Part shown: positions 20,152 to 30,742 of the stretch, in pieces
Position numbering within the stretch: the first letter of the stretch is position 1
Layout of the letters: every line of letters starts with the position of its first letter
From: Limosilactobacillus gorillae
GTDB taxonomy: Bacteria; Bacillota; Bacilli; Lactobacillales; Lactobacillaceae
Assembly (NCBI RefSeq): GCF_001293735.1
Contig: NZ_BCAH01000016.1
Location: 1-58,171 of the forward strand
Reading direction: 5' to 3'
Length of the DNA stretch: 58,171 nucleotides
Notes under the pieces: model-generated
Seen by the model: the letters and a program-made list of their open reading frames with translations, nothing else
Told to the model about the DNA's origin: nothing
The model's database searches: none
Made by a program: the position numbers and the translations under genes

Positions 20152-23100
20152 TGAAGCCACTCAAGTTAGAAATGCACTACTTTGGGCCCTACGAAAACAC
20201 GACCGTCGACTTCACCAAGTTTGACGATGCGCCGCTTTATCTGATTGCCGGCAACACCGGGAGCGGGAAGACAACCATTTTCGACGCCATGTGTGTGGCT
20301 CTTTACGGCAATTCATCGAGCGACCGCCGCTCAGCGGAGATGTTCCGCTCCGACTTTGCCACTTCCGAGCAGACCACCGAGGTGACCTTCTGGTTTGAAC
20401 ACGAAGGGGTTGTCTACCGGCTCTACCGCCGCCCAAGGCAAATCCTGAAAAAGGCCCGGGGGAAGGGGACGACCGAGGCCAAGCACCAGGCGTCGCTGAT
20501 CTACCCGGTGGGGGCTGCTAAGCCCCACGAGCTGACCAAGCTCAAAGATGTGGAAGATTTTATTGGTAATCTCCTGGGTGTGAGCGTCGACCAGTTCCGC
20601 CAGCTGATCATCCTGCCCCAGGGCGAGGTCCAAAAGTTCTTGATGGCCCCCTCTAGGGACAAGGAAACGATCATGACAACCCTCTTTCAGACCCAGCTGT
20701 ACACCGATTGGGTGGGAGAGTTAGATAACCTGGTCCGCCAGAAAAAGGAGCAGACACAGGACACCTCCAGCCGGCTTAAGGCCCTGCTGGGACAGGTGGA
20801 AGGCGTCAGCGATCAGCTTGAGGTTGACCAGTGGCTGGTAGCCGTGGCGGACCTTTTAAAGACCAAGCAGGCGGGGCGCCAGACGGTTAACCAGAAACTG
20901 GGCCAGGCCCAGGAAAAGGCTGCAAAACTCCAGCAGCGCCGCCAGGATGAAGAGGAGCTCTCCCGGAACCACGATGCGTTGGTTTCTTGTGAAACACAGC
21001 AAAAACAGCTGGATGAAGAGGGCCCCGCAATTGAACGGTTAGCGGCCGAAAACGAAGAGACGACCTGGGCCCAAAGCCACCAGACCAGCTACCACGAGTG
21101 GCAGCGGGAAACTGCTGAGCTAACTGACCTTAATGAGCAAGCGGAGCAGTGCCAAAAAGACCGGGCCAGCGCCCAGGCGAAGGTGGCCCAACTGGAGGCG
21201 GAGGCCACTGAGCTGGCTAAAGCGGTGCCGGCAATCCAGGAGCGCCAGCGCCAGTTAGCCAACCTCAAGGACCGGCGGCCGCTTTTTGAGCGGGTCACCC
21301 AGTTGGAAGGCCAGCTGGCCACGGGGCGCCAAGAGCTCGAAGAAAAAACCGCGGACCTGGCCAATCAGACCCAGGCCCTGGCAAAATTGCGGGCGGAAAA
21401 GGAGCGGCTTAAAAAGGCTGACCAGGGCGCCCTAGACCTGGCCCAAGAGGAGGTGGCCGTAGCCACCAGGACCCAGCAACTGGCCCAGTGGCAAAAGAAA
21501 CGGGCTGACCTAGTGCACCAAGCGGCCGAATTAACCAACCAGGCCGGCCGCCTGCAAGACTTAACGGCCAAAATTAAGGACGCCGAACAAACGGTGGCGG
21601 CCAGGACGGCTGAGCTCAAGGAAAAGAAGAAGTCCCGCCTGGCGGCCATGATCACCGCCCTGGCCAACGAACTGGCGGAAGGGGAGCCATGCCCGGTTTG
21701 CGGGAGTACGACGCACCCGCACGTAGCGGCGATAACCGATGCTAGCGGTGAAGTGACAGAAGAGGAGCTGGATGCCGCCCAGGACGCCGTCACAGCGGCC
21801 GAAGCAGACCGAGCCAAGCTGATCAGTCAAGAAGATAGCCTGTCAGAACAGGTACAAAAGGGGCGTCACGAGTTTACCGCCCAGCTGGCCGAATTGAGCC
21901 GGGGCGTGGGCCTGTCAGCCGCGGACTTAACCCAGCTGGCCGAGGCGATTGATCAGGAAGAAGAGACGCTAGCGGCCCGGCAAAACAAGCTTGAGCAGGC
22001 CCGTCTGGCGGCCGACCGTCGCCAAGCCCAGCTGGCCGACCTGGAGGAGCGTGAGCAGACCGACCAGGTCATACTAAGCAAACTGCAACAAGCGAAGGCC
22101 GCCCTCGAGCTGGCGGTGAGCCAAAGCGAAACTGAGCTAACGAGCAAGCGGGAGCAGCTGCCTGCCGACTTGCCAGACCTAGACAGTGCCAAGCGCCGGA
22201 TCAATCAGGAACAGGCGGCCGTGGACGACTTCTTGAAGCGCCAGGAAGCGAGCCAAGGCAAACTCAGCCAAGCGCGGACCCGGCTGACCGAGCTAACGAC
22301 CACGCTGACTCAGCTGACCGCCAACAAGCAAGCGACGGCGACCACGATTGCCCGGCTAAAGGGCGAACTCGATGCGGTCCTGGCGGAAAGGCAGGCGTCG
22401 TGGGAGCTCTTTGAAGTCGCTTTAAAGCGGGTCCCGGACCTGGCCCGCCGCCAGCAAACGGTTAACGAGCACCGCCAACAGGTGCAGAGTCTGGCCGACC
22501 AGCACGAACGGCTGATCAAGCAAATTGCCGACCGGCCGGTGCCAGACCTAACCCAGACTAAGACCGAGCTCCAGGAGGCCCAGCAGCAGGTGAGTGAATT
22601 GCAGCGGACGTTAGGTGAACAAGACAGCGCCCTTAAGCAGATCAAAAATACCCGCCAGCGGGTGGTGGACATCGACCAAAAGCAGGGGGAGGTTCAGCGC
22701 CAGCTGCGCGAGCTGACCAGCCTGTGCGACCTGCTCAAGGGGAAGGGTGAAAACCACATGGGCCTGCAACGCTACGTCCAGCGCCATTACTTCACCGAGG
22801 TGTTGCAGGTGGGTAACCAGTGGCTGGCAAAACTGACTAACCACCGCTACCGGATGATTCTAGATCAGAAGGACAACTTCGGTAGGAGCCAGAGTCACAA
22901 CGGGCTGGAAATCTACGTGGAAGATGATTACGCCGGCAAGGCCCGGATGGTGCAGACCCTGTCGGGGGGCGAAAGCTTCATGACCGCCCTGGCCCTGGCG
23001 CTGGCCCTAGGGGAAGTCGTTCAGCGTCACCATGGGGGCGTCAAAATTGAGGCCCTCTTCGTCGATGAAGGCTTCGGCTCCCTGGACCAGGAGGCCCTGG

Positions 23101-23270
23101 GGGATGCCCTGGCCGCCCTGCAGGGGTTGGAGGGGAACCGGATGATTGGGATCATCAGCCACGTGACCGAGCTGGAGGAGCAGATCCCCGATCAGCTGCA
23201 GGTGATCGCAGAGAATGGGCGGAGCCGGGTCAGCTATCAGCTGGAACAGGACCAATTTCCCGGGAAATAG
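20151..23270 (+). CDS. sbcC: Exonuclease subunit SbcC (SMC-like ATPase)
   Basis: A Rad50-type ATPase partner of SbcD, 1039 residues. The Walker A motif GNTGSGKT is at 34-41, a long Gln/Glu/Ala-rich coiled coil follows with a zinc hook CPVC at about 514-517, and the signature LSGGESF at about 937-943 precedes FVDEGFGSLD. The start at 20151 is coupled to the sbcD stop; the longer upstream ORF lies inside sbcD. The last codons and stop overlap a perfect Noc-binding palindrome. Confidence 0.95.
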   Translation: MKPLKLEMHYFGPYENTTVDFTKFDDAPLYLIAGNTGSGKTTIFDAMCVALYGNSSSDRRSAEMFRSDFATSEQTTEVTFWFEHEGVVYRLYRRPRQILKKARGKGTTEAKHQASLIYPVGAAKPHELTKLKDVEDFIGNLLGVSVDQFRQLIILPQGEVQKFLMAPSRDKETIMTTLFQTQLYTDWVGELDNLVRQKKEQTQDTSSRLKALLGQVEGVSDQLEVDQWLVAVADLLKTKQAGRQTVNQKLGQAQEKAAKLQQRRQDEEELSRNHDALVSCETQQKQLDEEGPAIERLAAENEETTWAQSHQTSYHEWQRETAELTDLNEQAEQCQKDRASAQAKVAQLEAEATELAKAVPAIQERQRQLANLKDRRPLFERVTQLEGQLATGRQELEEKTADLANQTQALAKLRAEKERLKKADQGALDLAQEEVAVATRTQQLAQWQKKRADLVHQAAELTNQAGRLQDLTAKIKDAEQTVAARTAELKEKKKSRLAAMITALANELAEGEPCPVCGSTTHPHVAAITDASGEVTEEELDAAQDAVTAAEADRAKLISQEDSLSEQVQKGRHEFTAQLAELSRGVGLSAADLTQLAEAIDQEEETLAARQNKLEQARLAADRRQAQLADLEEREQTDQVILSKLQQAKAALELAVSQSETELTSKREQLPADLPDLDSAKRRINQEQAAVDDFLKRQEASQGKLSQARTRLTELTTTLTQLTANKQATATTIARLKGELDAVLAERQASWELFEVALKRVPDLARRQQTVNEHRQQVQSLADQHERLIKQIADRPVPDLTQTKTELQEAQQQVSELQRTLGEQDSALKQIKNTRQRVVDIDQKQGEVQRQLRELTSLCDLLKGKGENHMGLQRYVQRHYFTEVLQVGNQWLAKLTNHRYRMILDQKDNFGRSQSHNGLEIYVEDDYAGKARMVQTLSGGESFMTALALALALGEVVQRHHGGVKIEALFVDEGFGSLDQEALGDALAALQGLEGNRMIGIISHVTELEEQIPDQLQVIAENGRSRVSYQLEQDQFPGK
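23255..23268. promoter_or_regulatory. Noc-binding site (NBS) at the 3' end of sbcC
   Basis: ATTTCCCGGGAAAT is identical to the Bacillus subtilis NBS consensus. It overlaps the last sbcC codons and sits just upstream of the serS leader promoter. A second perfect copy lies at 35143-35156, near noc. Confidence 0.7.
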
Positions 23271-23299
23271 TTGCCAAGGACGGTTGCCTATATTAAAAT
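23271..23299 (+). promoter_or_regulatory. Promoter of serS
   Basis: TTGCCA, 17-bp spacer, TAAAAT, just upstream of the serS T-box. Confidence 0.6.
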
Positions 23300-23304
23300 G
23301 GCCT

Positions 23305-23524
23305 TAATTTCAAAACACGGGGTGCTTTAAGTAGGAACCAAGAGAACTGGCGGGTGGTGCAAGCCAGCTTCCGAAACTCCGGCACCATCAATGTGGGCGG
23401 GTAATGCCGCACGGTCCGGTGGCCGTTATCCACCAAAGAGCGTGCTGTTTTCAGCAAACTTGGGTGGTACCGCGGAACAAGAGCCATTTCGTCCCAAATA
23501 ATTGGAACGAGTGGCTCTTTTTGT
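23305..23524 (+). promoter_or_regulatory. T-box riboswitch, serine-specific, for serS
   Basis: S-turn AGTA faces GAA, with an AAGAGA bulge and GGGTGGTG distal loop. The specifier strand reads GAAACTCCG; TCC (23378-23380, Ser) is the reading that fits serS, though its register is one base off that of the other T-boxes here. The core GGGTGGTACCGCGG is at 23462-23475. The terminator AAGAGCCATTTCGT / AACGAGTGGCTCTT with a T run follows. Confidence 0.88.
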
Positions 23525-23545
23525 ATTCTCAAAGGGGGAACGATA

Positions 23546-24844
23546 ATGTTAGATATCAAGAAAATTCGCCAGGAACCAGATTGGTTTAAGGAAAAGCTAG
23601 CCACCCGGGGCGTGGCCGCCGAGGCAATCGACGAAGTGCTGCAACTGGATGCCAAGCGCCGGGAACTTCTGCAGCAAACCGAAGCCTTAAAGGCCAAGCG
23701 TAACGAAGCTTCCAAGAAGATTGGGGAAGCCAAGCGGGCCAAGCAACCGGCAGACGAAGCCATCGCCGCCATGCGCCAGGTCGGTGAAGACATCAAGGCC
23801 TTAGACCTTCAGGTGGAAGCAAACGATAAGGAACTCTTTGACAAGCTAGCCCACCTGCCTAACATTCCGCACGAGGGCGTGCCAGTAAGCTTAACCGAAG
23901 ACGGCGCCAAGGAATTGCGTACGGTCGGCCAGGCCCGGCAGTTTGACTTCGAACCAAAGCACCACTGGGAAATCGGAGAAAACCTTGGGATTCTGGACTT
24001 TGAACGGGCCGGCAAGGTTTCCGGTTCCCGCTTTGTTTACTACGTTGGCCTAGGGGCCCAGCTGGAACGGGCCCTGTACAACTTCATGCTTGATGAACAT
24101 ATGAAGGAGGGCTACACCGAAGTCTTGCCACCATACATTGTTAATGCCCACTCCATGTACGGGACCGGTCAATTCCCGAAGTTCAAGGAGGACGTTTACC
24201 AGGTTAACGGCGAAGACATGACCCTGATTCCGACTGCCGAAGTACCGCTGACCAACTACTTTGCTGGCGAAGTGATTCCGGAAGAAAAGCTGCCGGTTTA
24301 CGTAACGGCCCTGTCGCCAAGCTTCCGTTCCGAAGCCGGCTCTGCGGGGCGCGACACCCGGGGGCTGATCCGGATGCACCAGTTCAACAAGGTTGAAATG
24401 GTTAAGTACACCAAGCAAGACCAGTCGTGGGACGAACTTGAAAAGATGACGGCGAACGCCGAAAACATCTTGCAAAAGCTGGGGCTCCCTTACCATGTCA
24501 TCACGCTGACGACGTCTGACATGAGCTTTACTGCTTCGGAAACCCACGATTTGGAACTATGGATGCCGGCCCAGAATAAGTATCGGGAAGTTTCCTCTTG
24601 CTCCAACTGCCTGGACTTCCAAGCACGCCGCTTGCACATGCAATACCGGGATGAAAACGGCAAGCTCCAATACGTACACACCCTGAACGGATCCGGCCTG
24701 GCCGTTGGGCGAACGCTGGCAGCCATCTTGGAAAACTACCAAAACGAAGACGGCTCCGTGACGATTCCAGAAGTCTTGGTTCCGTACTTCCACGGCATTA
24801 CCAAGATTACCAAGGAAAACGCCGTTCCGTTCAACAATAAGTAA
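23546..24844 (+). CDS. serS: Seryl-tRNA synthetase
   Basis: Charges tRNA-Ser (and tRNA-Sec where present). The 432-residue class II synthetase has an N-terminal coiled-coil arm (about 30-100), motif 2 [17 protein letters not shown] and motif 3 [16 protein letters not shown]. The start [18 protein letters not shown] is family-standard, preceded by AAAGGGGG. A serine T-box controls it. A palindromic terminator-like repeat follows. Confidence 0.97.
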   Translation: MLDIKKIRQEPDWFKEKLATRGVAAEAIDEVLQLDAKRRELLQQTEALKAKRNEASKKIGEAKRAKQPADEAIAAMRQVGEDIKALDLQVEANDKELFDKLAHLPNIPHEGVPVSLTEDGAKELRTVGQARQFDFEPKHHWEIGENLGILDFERAGKVSGSRFVYYVGLGAQLERALYNFMLDEHMKEGYTEVLPPYIVNAHSMYGTGQFPKFKEDVYQVNGEDMTLIPTAEVPLTNYFAGEVIPEEKLPVYVTALSPSFRSEAGSAGRDTRGLIRMHQFNKVEMVKYTKQDQSWDELEKMTANAENILQKLGLPYHVITLTTSDMSFTASETHDLELWMPAQNKYREVSSCSNCLDFQARRLHMQYRDENGKLQYVHTLNGSGLAVGRTLAAILENYQNEDGSVTIPEVLVPYFHGITKITKENAVPFNNK

Positions 24845-24877
24845 GGCTAAGCAGCCCTTATTGTAGGACCATTAAAA

Positions 24878-24925
24878 AGGGGGAGCGTGACAGAAATCCG
24901 TGATTTCATTGACACACTCCCCCGT
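24878..24925. repeat. Terminator-like palindromic repeat, copy A
   Basis: GGGGGAGCGTGACAG through TGACACACTCCCCC forms a hairpin after serS. Its internal 22 bases (24887-24908) recur exactly, in reverse complement, at 34075-34096 after the nucleoside transporter. It probably ends serS transcription, although no long T run follows. Confidence 0.7.
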
Positions 24926-25010
24926 TAGGTCCGAAAGTAATTTTAATTAATTTACATTTTTTACTTGCCTTTTGGACGAATAGTTGATAAGATCATATTC
25001 GTCCTTAAAT

Positions 25011-25082
25011 GACCCGTTGGTCAAGTGGTTAAGACACCACCCTTTCACGGTGGTATCATGGGTTCGAATCCCGTACGGGTCA
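25011..25082 (+). tRNA. tRNA-Glu (TTC anticodon)
   Basis: A 72-base cloverleaf: acceptor GACCCGT / ACGGGTC with discriminator A, anticodon stem CCACC / GGTGG around CTTTCAC (anticodon TTC), and T arm ATGGG TTCGAAT CCCGT. CCA is not encoded. Confidence 0.95.
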
Positions 25083-25090
25083 TTCTTAAA

Positions 25091-25119
25091 GCCATTCGCT
25101 TCGTGCGAGTGGCTTTTTT
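25091..25119 (+). terminator. Terminator of tRNA-Glu
   Basis: GCCATTCGC / GCGAGTGGC stem around TTCGT, then six Ts, nine bases after the tRNA. Confidence 0.88.
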
Positions 25120-25123
25120 CGTA

Positions 25124-25179
25124 GTCAACCAACCACGGGTTCCGGGTTCGAAAGCCCTAAAAACCCGTGGTTGGTTGAC
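25124..25179. repeat. Perfect 18-bp inverted repeat with tRNA-T-arm-like loop
   Basis: Arms 25124-25141 and 25162-25179 are exact reverse complements (GTCAACCAACCACGGGTT). The 20-base loop itself contains GGGTT-CGAA-AGCCC, resembling a tRNA T arm. No T run follows on either strand, and separate terminators serve both flanking genes, so this is not an ordinary terminator. The function is unknown. Confidence 0.85.
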
Positions 25180-25184
25180 AAATC

Positions 25185-25222
25185 AAAAAATTCCAGTGCT
25201 CGGTTTGTGAACACTGGAATGC
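25185..25222 (-). terminator. Terminator of trpS
   Basis: On the minus strand, GCATTCCAGTGTTC / GAGCACTGGAAT followed by a T run, about 25 bases after the trpS stop. Confidence 0.85.
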
Positions 25223-25229
25223 TTAATCT

Positions 25230-25243
25230 ATTTCCTGGGAAAT
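25230..25243. promoter_or_regulatory. Near-consensus Noc-binding site at the trpS 3' end
   Basis: ATTTCCTGGGAAAT differs from the NBS ATTTCCCGGGAAAT by one central base. Confidence 0.4.
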
Positions 25244-25246
25244 TAA

Positions 25247-26478
<1,232 letters not shown>

Positions 26479-26516
26479 CTGACTATTGTAAGCCCTGCTT
26501 AAGTTCTTGAAAAGAC

Positions 26517-27770
26517 CTAGGCGCGAACTTTTGCCAGGGTGTAGTTCTTCTTACCGCGCCGGACAACCACGTACTTGCCGTCAAACTTGGCGGTTGGGTC
26601 GAGGGTGGCCTCAATGTCAGTTACCTTTTCGCCATTAACCCGAATGGCGCCGTTCTTGACGTCTTCACGGGCCTGACGCTTGGAAGGCTCGATCTTGGTT
26701 GCGACCAGCCAATCAACCAGGTTAGCCGGTTCGGCGCTGACTTCCACGCTCGGAGTGCCGGCAAAGGCTTGTTCGACTTCGGCCGTCGTCAGGTCCTGGA
26801 TGTTGCCGGAGAAGAGGATGGCCGAGATCTTCTCGGCTTGGTCCGTGGCATCCTGGCCGTGGACAAAGGTGGTAACCTCCTGGGCTAAGCGGCGTTGGGC
26901 TTCGCGCTTCCATGGTTCGGTGCGAACCTTTTCTTCCAGTGCGGCGATTTCTTCTTGGGACAGGAAGGTGAAGTACTTGAGGTACTTAACAACGTCCCGG
27001 TCATCCTGGTTGAACCAGAATTGGTAGAATTCGTACGGGGAGGTCTTTTTCGGGTCGAGCCAAACGGCCCCCCCGGCGGTCTTACCGAACTTGGTTCCGT
27101 CGGCCTTGAGCATCAACGGAATTGTCAGCCCGAAGACCTTGGTGTCACTGCCTTCAACCTTGTGGATCAGGTCAATCCCCGACGTGATGTTCCCCCACTG
27201 GTCGGAGCCCCCAATTTGAAGTTGGACGTCGTTGTGGCGGTAGAGGTGCAAGAAGTCGATCGCTTGCAGGATTTGGTAGGTGAACTCGGTGAAGGAGATC
27301 CCGGCGTCGAGGCGGGAGGCAACCACTTCCTTATTCAGCATCGTGTTCAAGTTGAACAGCTTCCCGTAGTCGCGCAAGAAGTCAATCATGGTGAACTTGG
27401 ACAGCCAGTCGTAGTTGTTAACGATGGTGAAGTTTTCGGTCCCGAACAGGCGGATCATCTGCTGGGTCAGCGACTGAACGTTTTGTTGCAGCCGGGTCAT
27501 CGTTTGCAGGTCACGTTCCGTCTTGCGGCCGGAGGGATCACCAATCGCCCCGGTTCCTTCTCCGATCAGAATCACCGGCTTGTGGCCGGCCAACTGGAAC
27601 CGCTTGAGCATCATGAAGGGAATCAGGTGCCCAATGTGAAGGCTGTCGCCAGACGGGTCGGTCCCGCAGTATAAGGCGATTTTCTTTTCTTCGGTCAGTT
27701 TCCGCAGGCCTTCTTCGTCAGTGGCCTGGTTCAGGGCCCCGCGCCACTTGAGTTCGTCAATAATGTTCAT
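26517..27770 (-). CDS. tyrS: Tyrosyl-tRNA synthetase
   Basis: Class I synthetase, 417 residues. Motifs: LYCGTDPSGDSLHIGHL (HIGH class), the QIGGSDQWGNI tyrosine pocket and KFGKTAGG (KMSKS equivalent). The C-terminal S4 RNA-binding domain (about 345-417) ends KNYTLAKVRA. A Tyr T-box precedes it and trpS follows, also with its own T-box. Confidence 0.97.
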   Translation of the reverse strand: MNIIDELKWRGALNQATDEEGLRKLTEEKKIALYCGTDPSGDSLHIGHLIPFMMLKRFQLAGHKPVILIGEGTGAIGDPSGRKTERDLQTMTRLQQNVQSLTQQMIRLFGTENFTIVNNYDWLSKFTMIDFLRDYGKLFNLNTMLNKEVVASRLDAGISFTEFTYQILQAIDFLHLYRHNDVQLQIGGSDQWGNITSGIDLIHKVEGSDTKVFGLTIPLMLKADGTKFGKTAGGAVWLDPKKTSPYEFYQFWFNQDDRDVVKYLKYFTFLSQEEIAALEEKVRTEPWKREAQRRLAQEVTTFVHGQDATDQAEKISAILFSGNIQDLTTAEVEQAFAGTPSVEVSAEPANLVDWLVATKIEPSKRQAREDVKNGAIRVNGEKVTDIEATLDPTAKFDGKYVVVRRGKKNYTLAKVRA

Positions 27771-27807
27771 AAAGATCCTCCATATAACGGTGTTTCCGCT
27801 TTAAATG

Positions 27808-28022
27808 AATAAAAAAGGACCGCCCCCATGCTCTTGCACAGGGACGGCCAAGCCGTGGTACCACCCATTTTTATACGCTCACAGCGTACCTCATTTAACG
27901 CGGATTTAGATTAAAAGAAGATGGGAGCGTAATTCGAAAGTCGCCCGTGCGCTAATTTCCAGCCACCATTAGCTCTCTTGACCAGTGGGACGGTTTCTAC
28001 TGGATTCCCATCACAATGTAAC
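27808..28022 (-). promoter_or_regulatory. T-box riboswitch, tyrosine-specific, for tyrS
   Basis: On the minus strand, S-turn AGTA faces GAAT-TAC (specifier complementary to 27929-27931). The basal helix GATGGGA / TCCCATC encloses the specifier loop. The core GGGTGGTACCACGG (27853-27866) has a TGGT bulge matching the A discriminator of tRNA-Tyr. The terminator ends in GGGGGCGGTCC and a T run. Confidence 0.92.
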
Positions 28023-28029
28023 TATTTGG

Positions 28030-28058
28030 AATTTACCACGGGAACTAACCCCTGTCAA
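28030..28058 (-). promoter_or_regulatory. Promoter of tyrS
   Basis: On the minus strand, TTGACA, 17-bp spacer, TAAATT, just upstream of the Tyr T-box. Confidence 0.7.
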
Positions 28059-28234
28059 CAGAATTCAGACTTAACAAAATTAAGTTAATAGTGCTAATTG
28101 ACTTAATATTTACTCTAAGAAAATGATTACAACTTTTTAATCAACGTTTTTGGAGAGCTTTCCTTTTCCTTAAGGATTCTAATATGATAGAGTGGAACTA
28201 GTAACTTAAAAAATAACGTAAGGGAGTGGTAAGG

Positions 28235-29689
28235 ATGAAGCATTGGCTTAAGCGAGGACTCACTAGTCTCGCCGTTGTAGCCGGAGTTGTACTCGGAGTG
28301 ATGGTGATCGGCAGTGAATCTGCTCATGCCGAAAAAACTTATACGATCGGAACGGTCGACACCTTCGAACCCTTCGAAATTCAAGATAAAAACGGGACCT
28401 ACAATGGGAAAAACCCGGGAATTGAAATTGAAATGCTGCGGGAAATCGCTAAGCACGAGGGTTTTAAATATAACCTGAAGATCATGTCCTTCAACGCCAC
28501 TTTGACCGCGCTGGAAGCCGGCCAAATTGACGCGAACATGGGGGGGATGTCAGTCACCGACGAACGGAAGGCGAAGATTGACTTCACCAAGTCTTACTAC
28601 ACGGACGGGGTTGTAATGGCCGTACCGGAAAAAAGTAAGATCACCAAGCTGAGTCAGTTAAAGGGCAAGACCGTTGATGTTAAGTCCGGGACCGCCAGCG
28701 CCATTTACGCCAACTCCGTCAAGAAAAAGTACGGCTTTAAGGTTAAGTACTTCAACACCTCGAACACGATGTGGAACGACGTGATGAATGGTAACGCCGC
28801 TGCAACCTTCGATGATGGCCCGGTTCTTCAATACGGGATCCGTAACGGGATCAAGCTTAAGATCGTGACGAAGGAAATTAACTCCACGCCGGTGGCCATG
28901 GGGATTAAGAAGGGTCAAAACCAAGAACTGCTTAACAAGCTGAACGACGGGATCACCTGGCTCAAGGAAACTGGCCGGATGCAAAAAATCATCGACAAGT
29001 ACACCAAGGGTGATGCCGCTAAGTCCCAAACCGAGACCGACCGTAGTATTTGGGGCCTGATTAAGTCCAACCGGGACGCCCTTTTAAGCGGGTTAGGTGA
29101 AACCTTGCTCCTGACGGTTGTCGGGGCCGCCTTAGCCCTGCTCTTTGGGGTAATCCTCGGGGTAATGGGGATTTCCAACGGGAAGATCCTATCGTCAATT
29201 TCCTCCGTCATCATCTACATTTTCCGGGGGATGCCAATGATCGTCTTGGCCTTCTTCATCTACATCGGGATGCCGTCCGTTATCGGCCACAAGATTCCGC
29301 TCTTTACCGCGGGGATCTTAACCCTGATGCTTGACGAAGGGGCCTACGTCGGGGCAACCGTTAAGGGTGGTTTCCAGGCCGTTGACCGTGGTCAGTGGGA
29401 AGCTGCTCGATCGCTGGGGCTGCCGTACTACCGGGCCTTAGTGAAGGTTATTATGCCGCAGGGGATCAAGATTATGGTGCCATCTTTGGTTAACCAGTTA
29501 ATCATCACCTTAAAGGACACGTCAATTCTGTCTGCCATTGGGGTCATGGAACTTACCCAAACCGGGACGGTTATCATTGCTCGTAACATGGAAGGGTTCA
29601 AGATGTGGTTAATCATCGGGGGGATCTACATTATCATCATCACCCTGTTGACTTGGCTCTCGAACTACGTACAAAGAAAGATGGCTTAA
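28235..29689 (+). CDS. glnPH: Amino acid ABC transporter, fused substrate-binding and permease protein
   Basis: Imports a polar amino acid, probably glutamine or glutamate by family habit. The ATG at 28235 lies eight bases after GGGAG (484 residues). A signal sequence ending SAHAEKT is followed by an SBP_bac_3 domain (about 35-245; TVDTFEPFEI, GQIDANMGGMSVTDERK, FTKSYY). A polytopic permease domain (about 275-484) carries the EAA loop WEAARSLGLPYYRALVKVIMP. Fusion of both functions in one chain is a known lactic-acid-bacterial arrangement. The ATPase gene follows four bases later. Confidence 0.9.
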   Translation: MKHWLKRGLTSLAVVAGVVLGVMVIGSESAHAEKTYTIGTVDTFEPFEIQDKNGTYNGKNPGIEIEMLREIAKHEGFKYNLKIMSFNATLTALEAGQIDANMGGMSVTDERKAKIDFTKSYYTDGVVMAVPEKSKITKLSQLKGKTVDVKSGTASAIYANSVKKKYGFKVKYFNTSNTMWNDVMNGNAAATFDDGPVLQYGIRNGIKLKIVTKEINSTPVAMGIKKGQNQELLNKLNDGITWLKETGRMQKIIDKYTKGDAAKSQTETDRSIWGLIKSNRDALLSGLGETLLLTVVGAALALLFGVILGVMGISNGKILSSISSVIIYIFRGMPMIVLAFFIYIGMPSVIGHKIPLFTAGILTLMLDEGAYVGATVKGGFQAVDRGQWEAARSLGLPYYRALVKVIMPQGIKIMVPSLVNQLIITLKDTSILSAIGVMELTQTGTVIIARNMEGFKMWLIIGGIYIIIITLLTWLSNYVQRKMA

Positions 29690-29692
29690 ATT

Positions 29693-30436
29693 ATGGATAA
29701 GAAATACAAAGTTCAAGTAACGGACCTCCATAAGAGCTATGGCAATAACGAGGTCTTAAAGGGCATTAGCCTCAACGTGTTACCAAATGAAGTGGTCTGC
29801 ATGATCGGGCCGTCCGGATCGGGGAAGAGTACCTTCTTGCGGTGTCTAAACCGGCTAGAAGAACCGGATTCCGGCAGTGTCTACGTTGATGGTTATGACA
29901 TTGCAGACAAGCGGACGAATATCGACTTGGTGCGTCAAAACATCGGGATGGTGTTCCAACACTTTAACCTTTTCCCGAACATGACCGTAAAGCAAAACAT
30001 CACGCTGGCCCCAATTCAGCTCAAGAAGATGACCAAGGAAGAGGCTGATGAAGCAGCCCTCAAGTACTTGGAAATGGTGGGCTTGAAGGACAAGGCTGAT
30101 GTTAACCCAACCACTTTATCGGGGGGACAAAAACAGCGGGTGGCCATCGCCCGGGCGCTGGCCATGAACCCAGATGTGATGCTGTTTGACGAACCAACCA
30201 GTGCCCTGGACCCGGAAATGGTCGGGGACGTGCTGGAGGTTATGCAGGACTTGGCCAAGCAGGGAATGACGATGATCGTTGTAACCCACGAAATGGGCTT
30301 TGCCAAGCAAGTTGCCGACCGGGTTATTTTCTTCCACGACGGCGTGATTCGCGAACAGGGGACGCCGGAAGAGATCTTTGATCACCCGCAGCACCCGGAC
30401 ACCAAGAGCTTCTTGGATAAGGTCTTAAACGCTTAA
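29693..30436 (+). CDS. glnQ: Polar amino acid ABC transporter ATP-binding protein
   Basis: The ATPase partner of the upstream fused transporter, 247 residues. Walker [11 protein letters not shown]-loop [12 protein letters not shown], signature LSGGQKQR and Walker [13 protein letters not shown] are intact. It starts four bases after the permease stop, so translation is likely coupled; the RBS is weak. A terminator follows. Confidence 0.93.
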   Translation: MDKKYKVQVTDLHKSYGNNEVLKGISLNVLPNEVVCMIGPSGSGKSTFLRCLNRLEEPDSGSVYVDGYDIADKRTNIDLVRQNIGMVFQHFNLFPNMTVKQNITLAPIQLKKMTKEEADEAALKYLEMVGLKDKADVNPTTLSGGQKQRVAIARALAMNPDVMLFDEPTSALDPEMVGDVLEVMQDLAKQGMTMIVVTHEMGFAKQVADRVIFFHDGVIREQGTPEEIFDHPQHPDTKSFLDKVLNA

Positions 30437-30442
30437 TCGAAA

Positions 30443-30469
30443 GGTGTCCCCCTTGGGGGCGCTTTTTTT
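30443..30469 (+). terminator. Terminator after glnQ
   Basis: GTGTCCCCC, TT, GGGGGCGC stem and a seven-T run, seven bases after the stop. Confidence 0.85.
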
Positions 30470-30479
30470 GAGTAAGTAG

Positions 30480-30507
30480 TTGACATTACCGCAGGTTCTA
30501 TTATAAT
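30480..30507 (+). promoter_or_regulatory. Promoter of the cycA-like permease
   Basis: TTGACA, 16-bp spacer, TATAAT. The predicted transcript start near 30514 leaves a short T-box leader. Confidence 0.8.
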
Positions 30508-30513
30508 AAAAAT

Positions 30514-30702
30514 TAGATTACAATTAGAGGTTAGCAAAGAGAGCCGGAGCATAGCTGAAAGCCCGGTCAAACCGAATGGCACGTACGCGTACAAAAAGGG
30601 TGGTTCCTTTATTGACCGAGAGGTAGACGATGAGTCTATGAAGATGGGTGGAACCGCGTGTGATGACGTCCCTGGTGTTAATACCAGGGGCGTCTTTTTT
30701 TA
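30514..30702 (+). promoter_or_regulatory. T-box riboswitch with compact Stem I, probably glycine-specific
   Basis: The core GGGTGGAACCGCG is at 30646-30658 and the terminator GACGTCCCTGGT / ACCAGGGGCGTC with T run at 30665-30701. GGTT / AACC closes the specifier loop, whose 3' strand is GAAT-GGC-ACG; in the register of the Tyr and Trp T-boxes here the specifier is GGC (30578-30580, Gly). The TGGA bulge needs a U discriminator, as tRNA-Gly has; Met or Trp would need TGGT or TGGC. The distal arm lacks the usual GGTGG loop. Confidence 0.78.
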
Positions 30703-30742
30703 TCACTTGGTTCTCCTCAAATCACACGTAGGAGGAAGATAA

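Noticed and set aside
26895-27674. Long plus-strand open frame opposite tyrS
   Set aside because: It is an antisense shadow of tyrS: no RBS, low-complexity Val/Glu/Gln-rich product, and tyrS is unambiguous.
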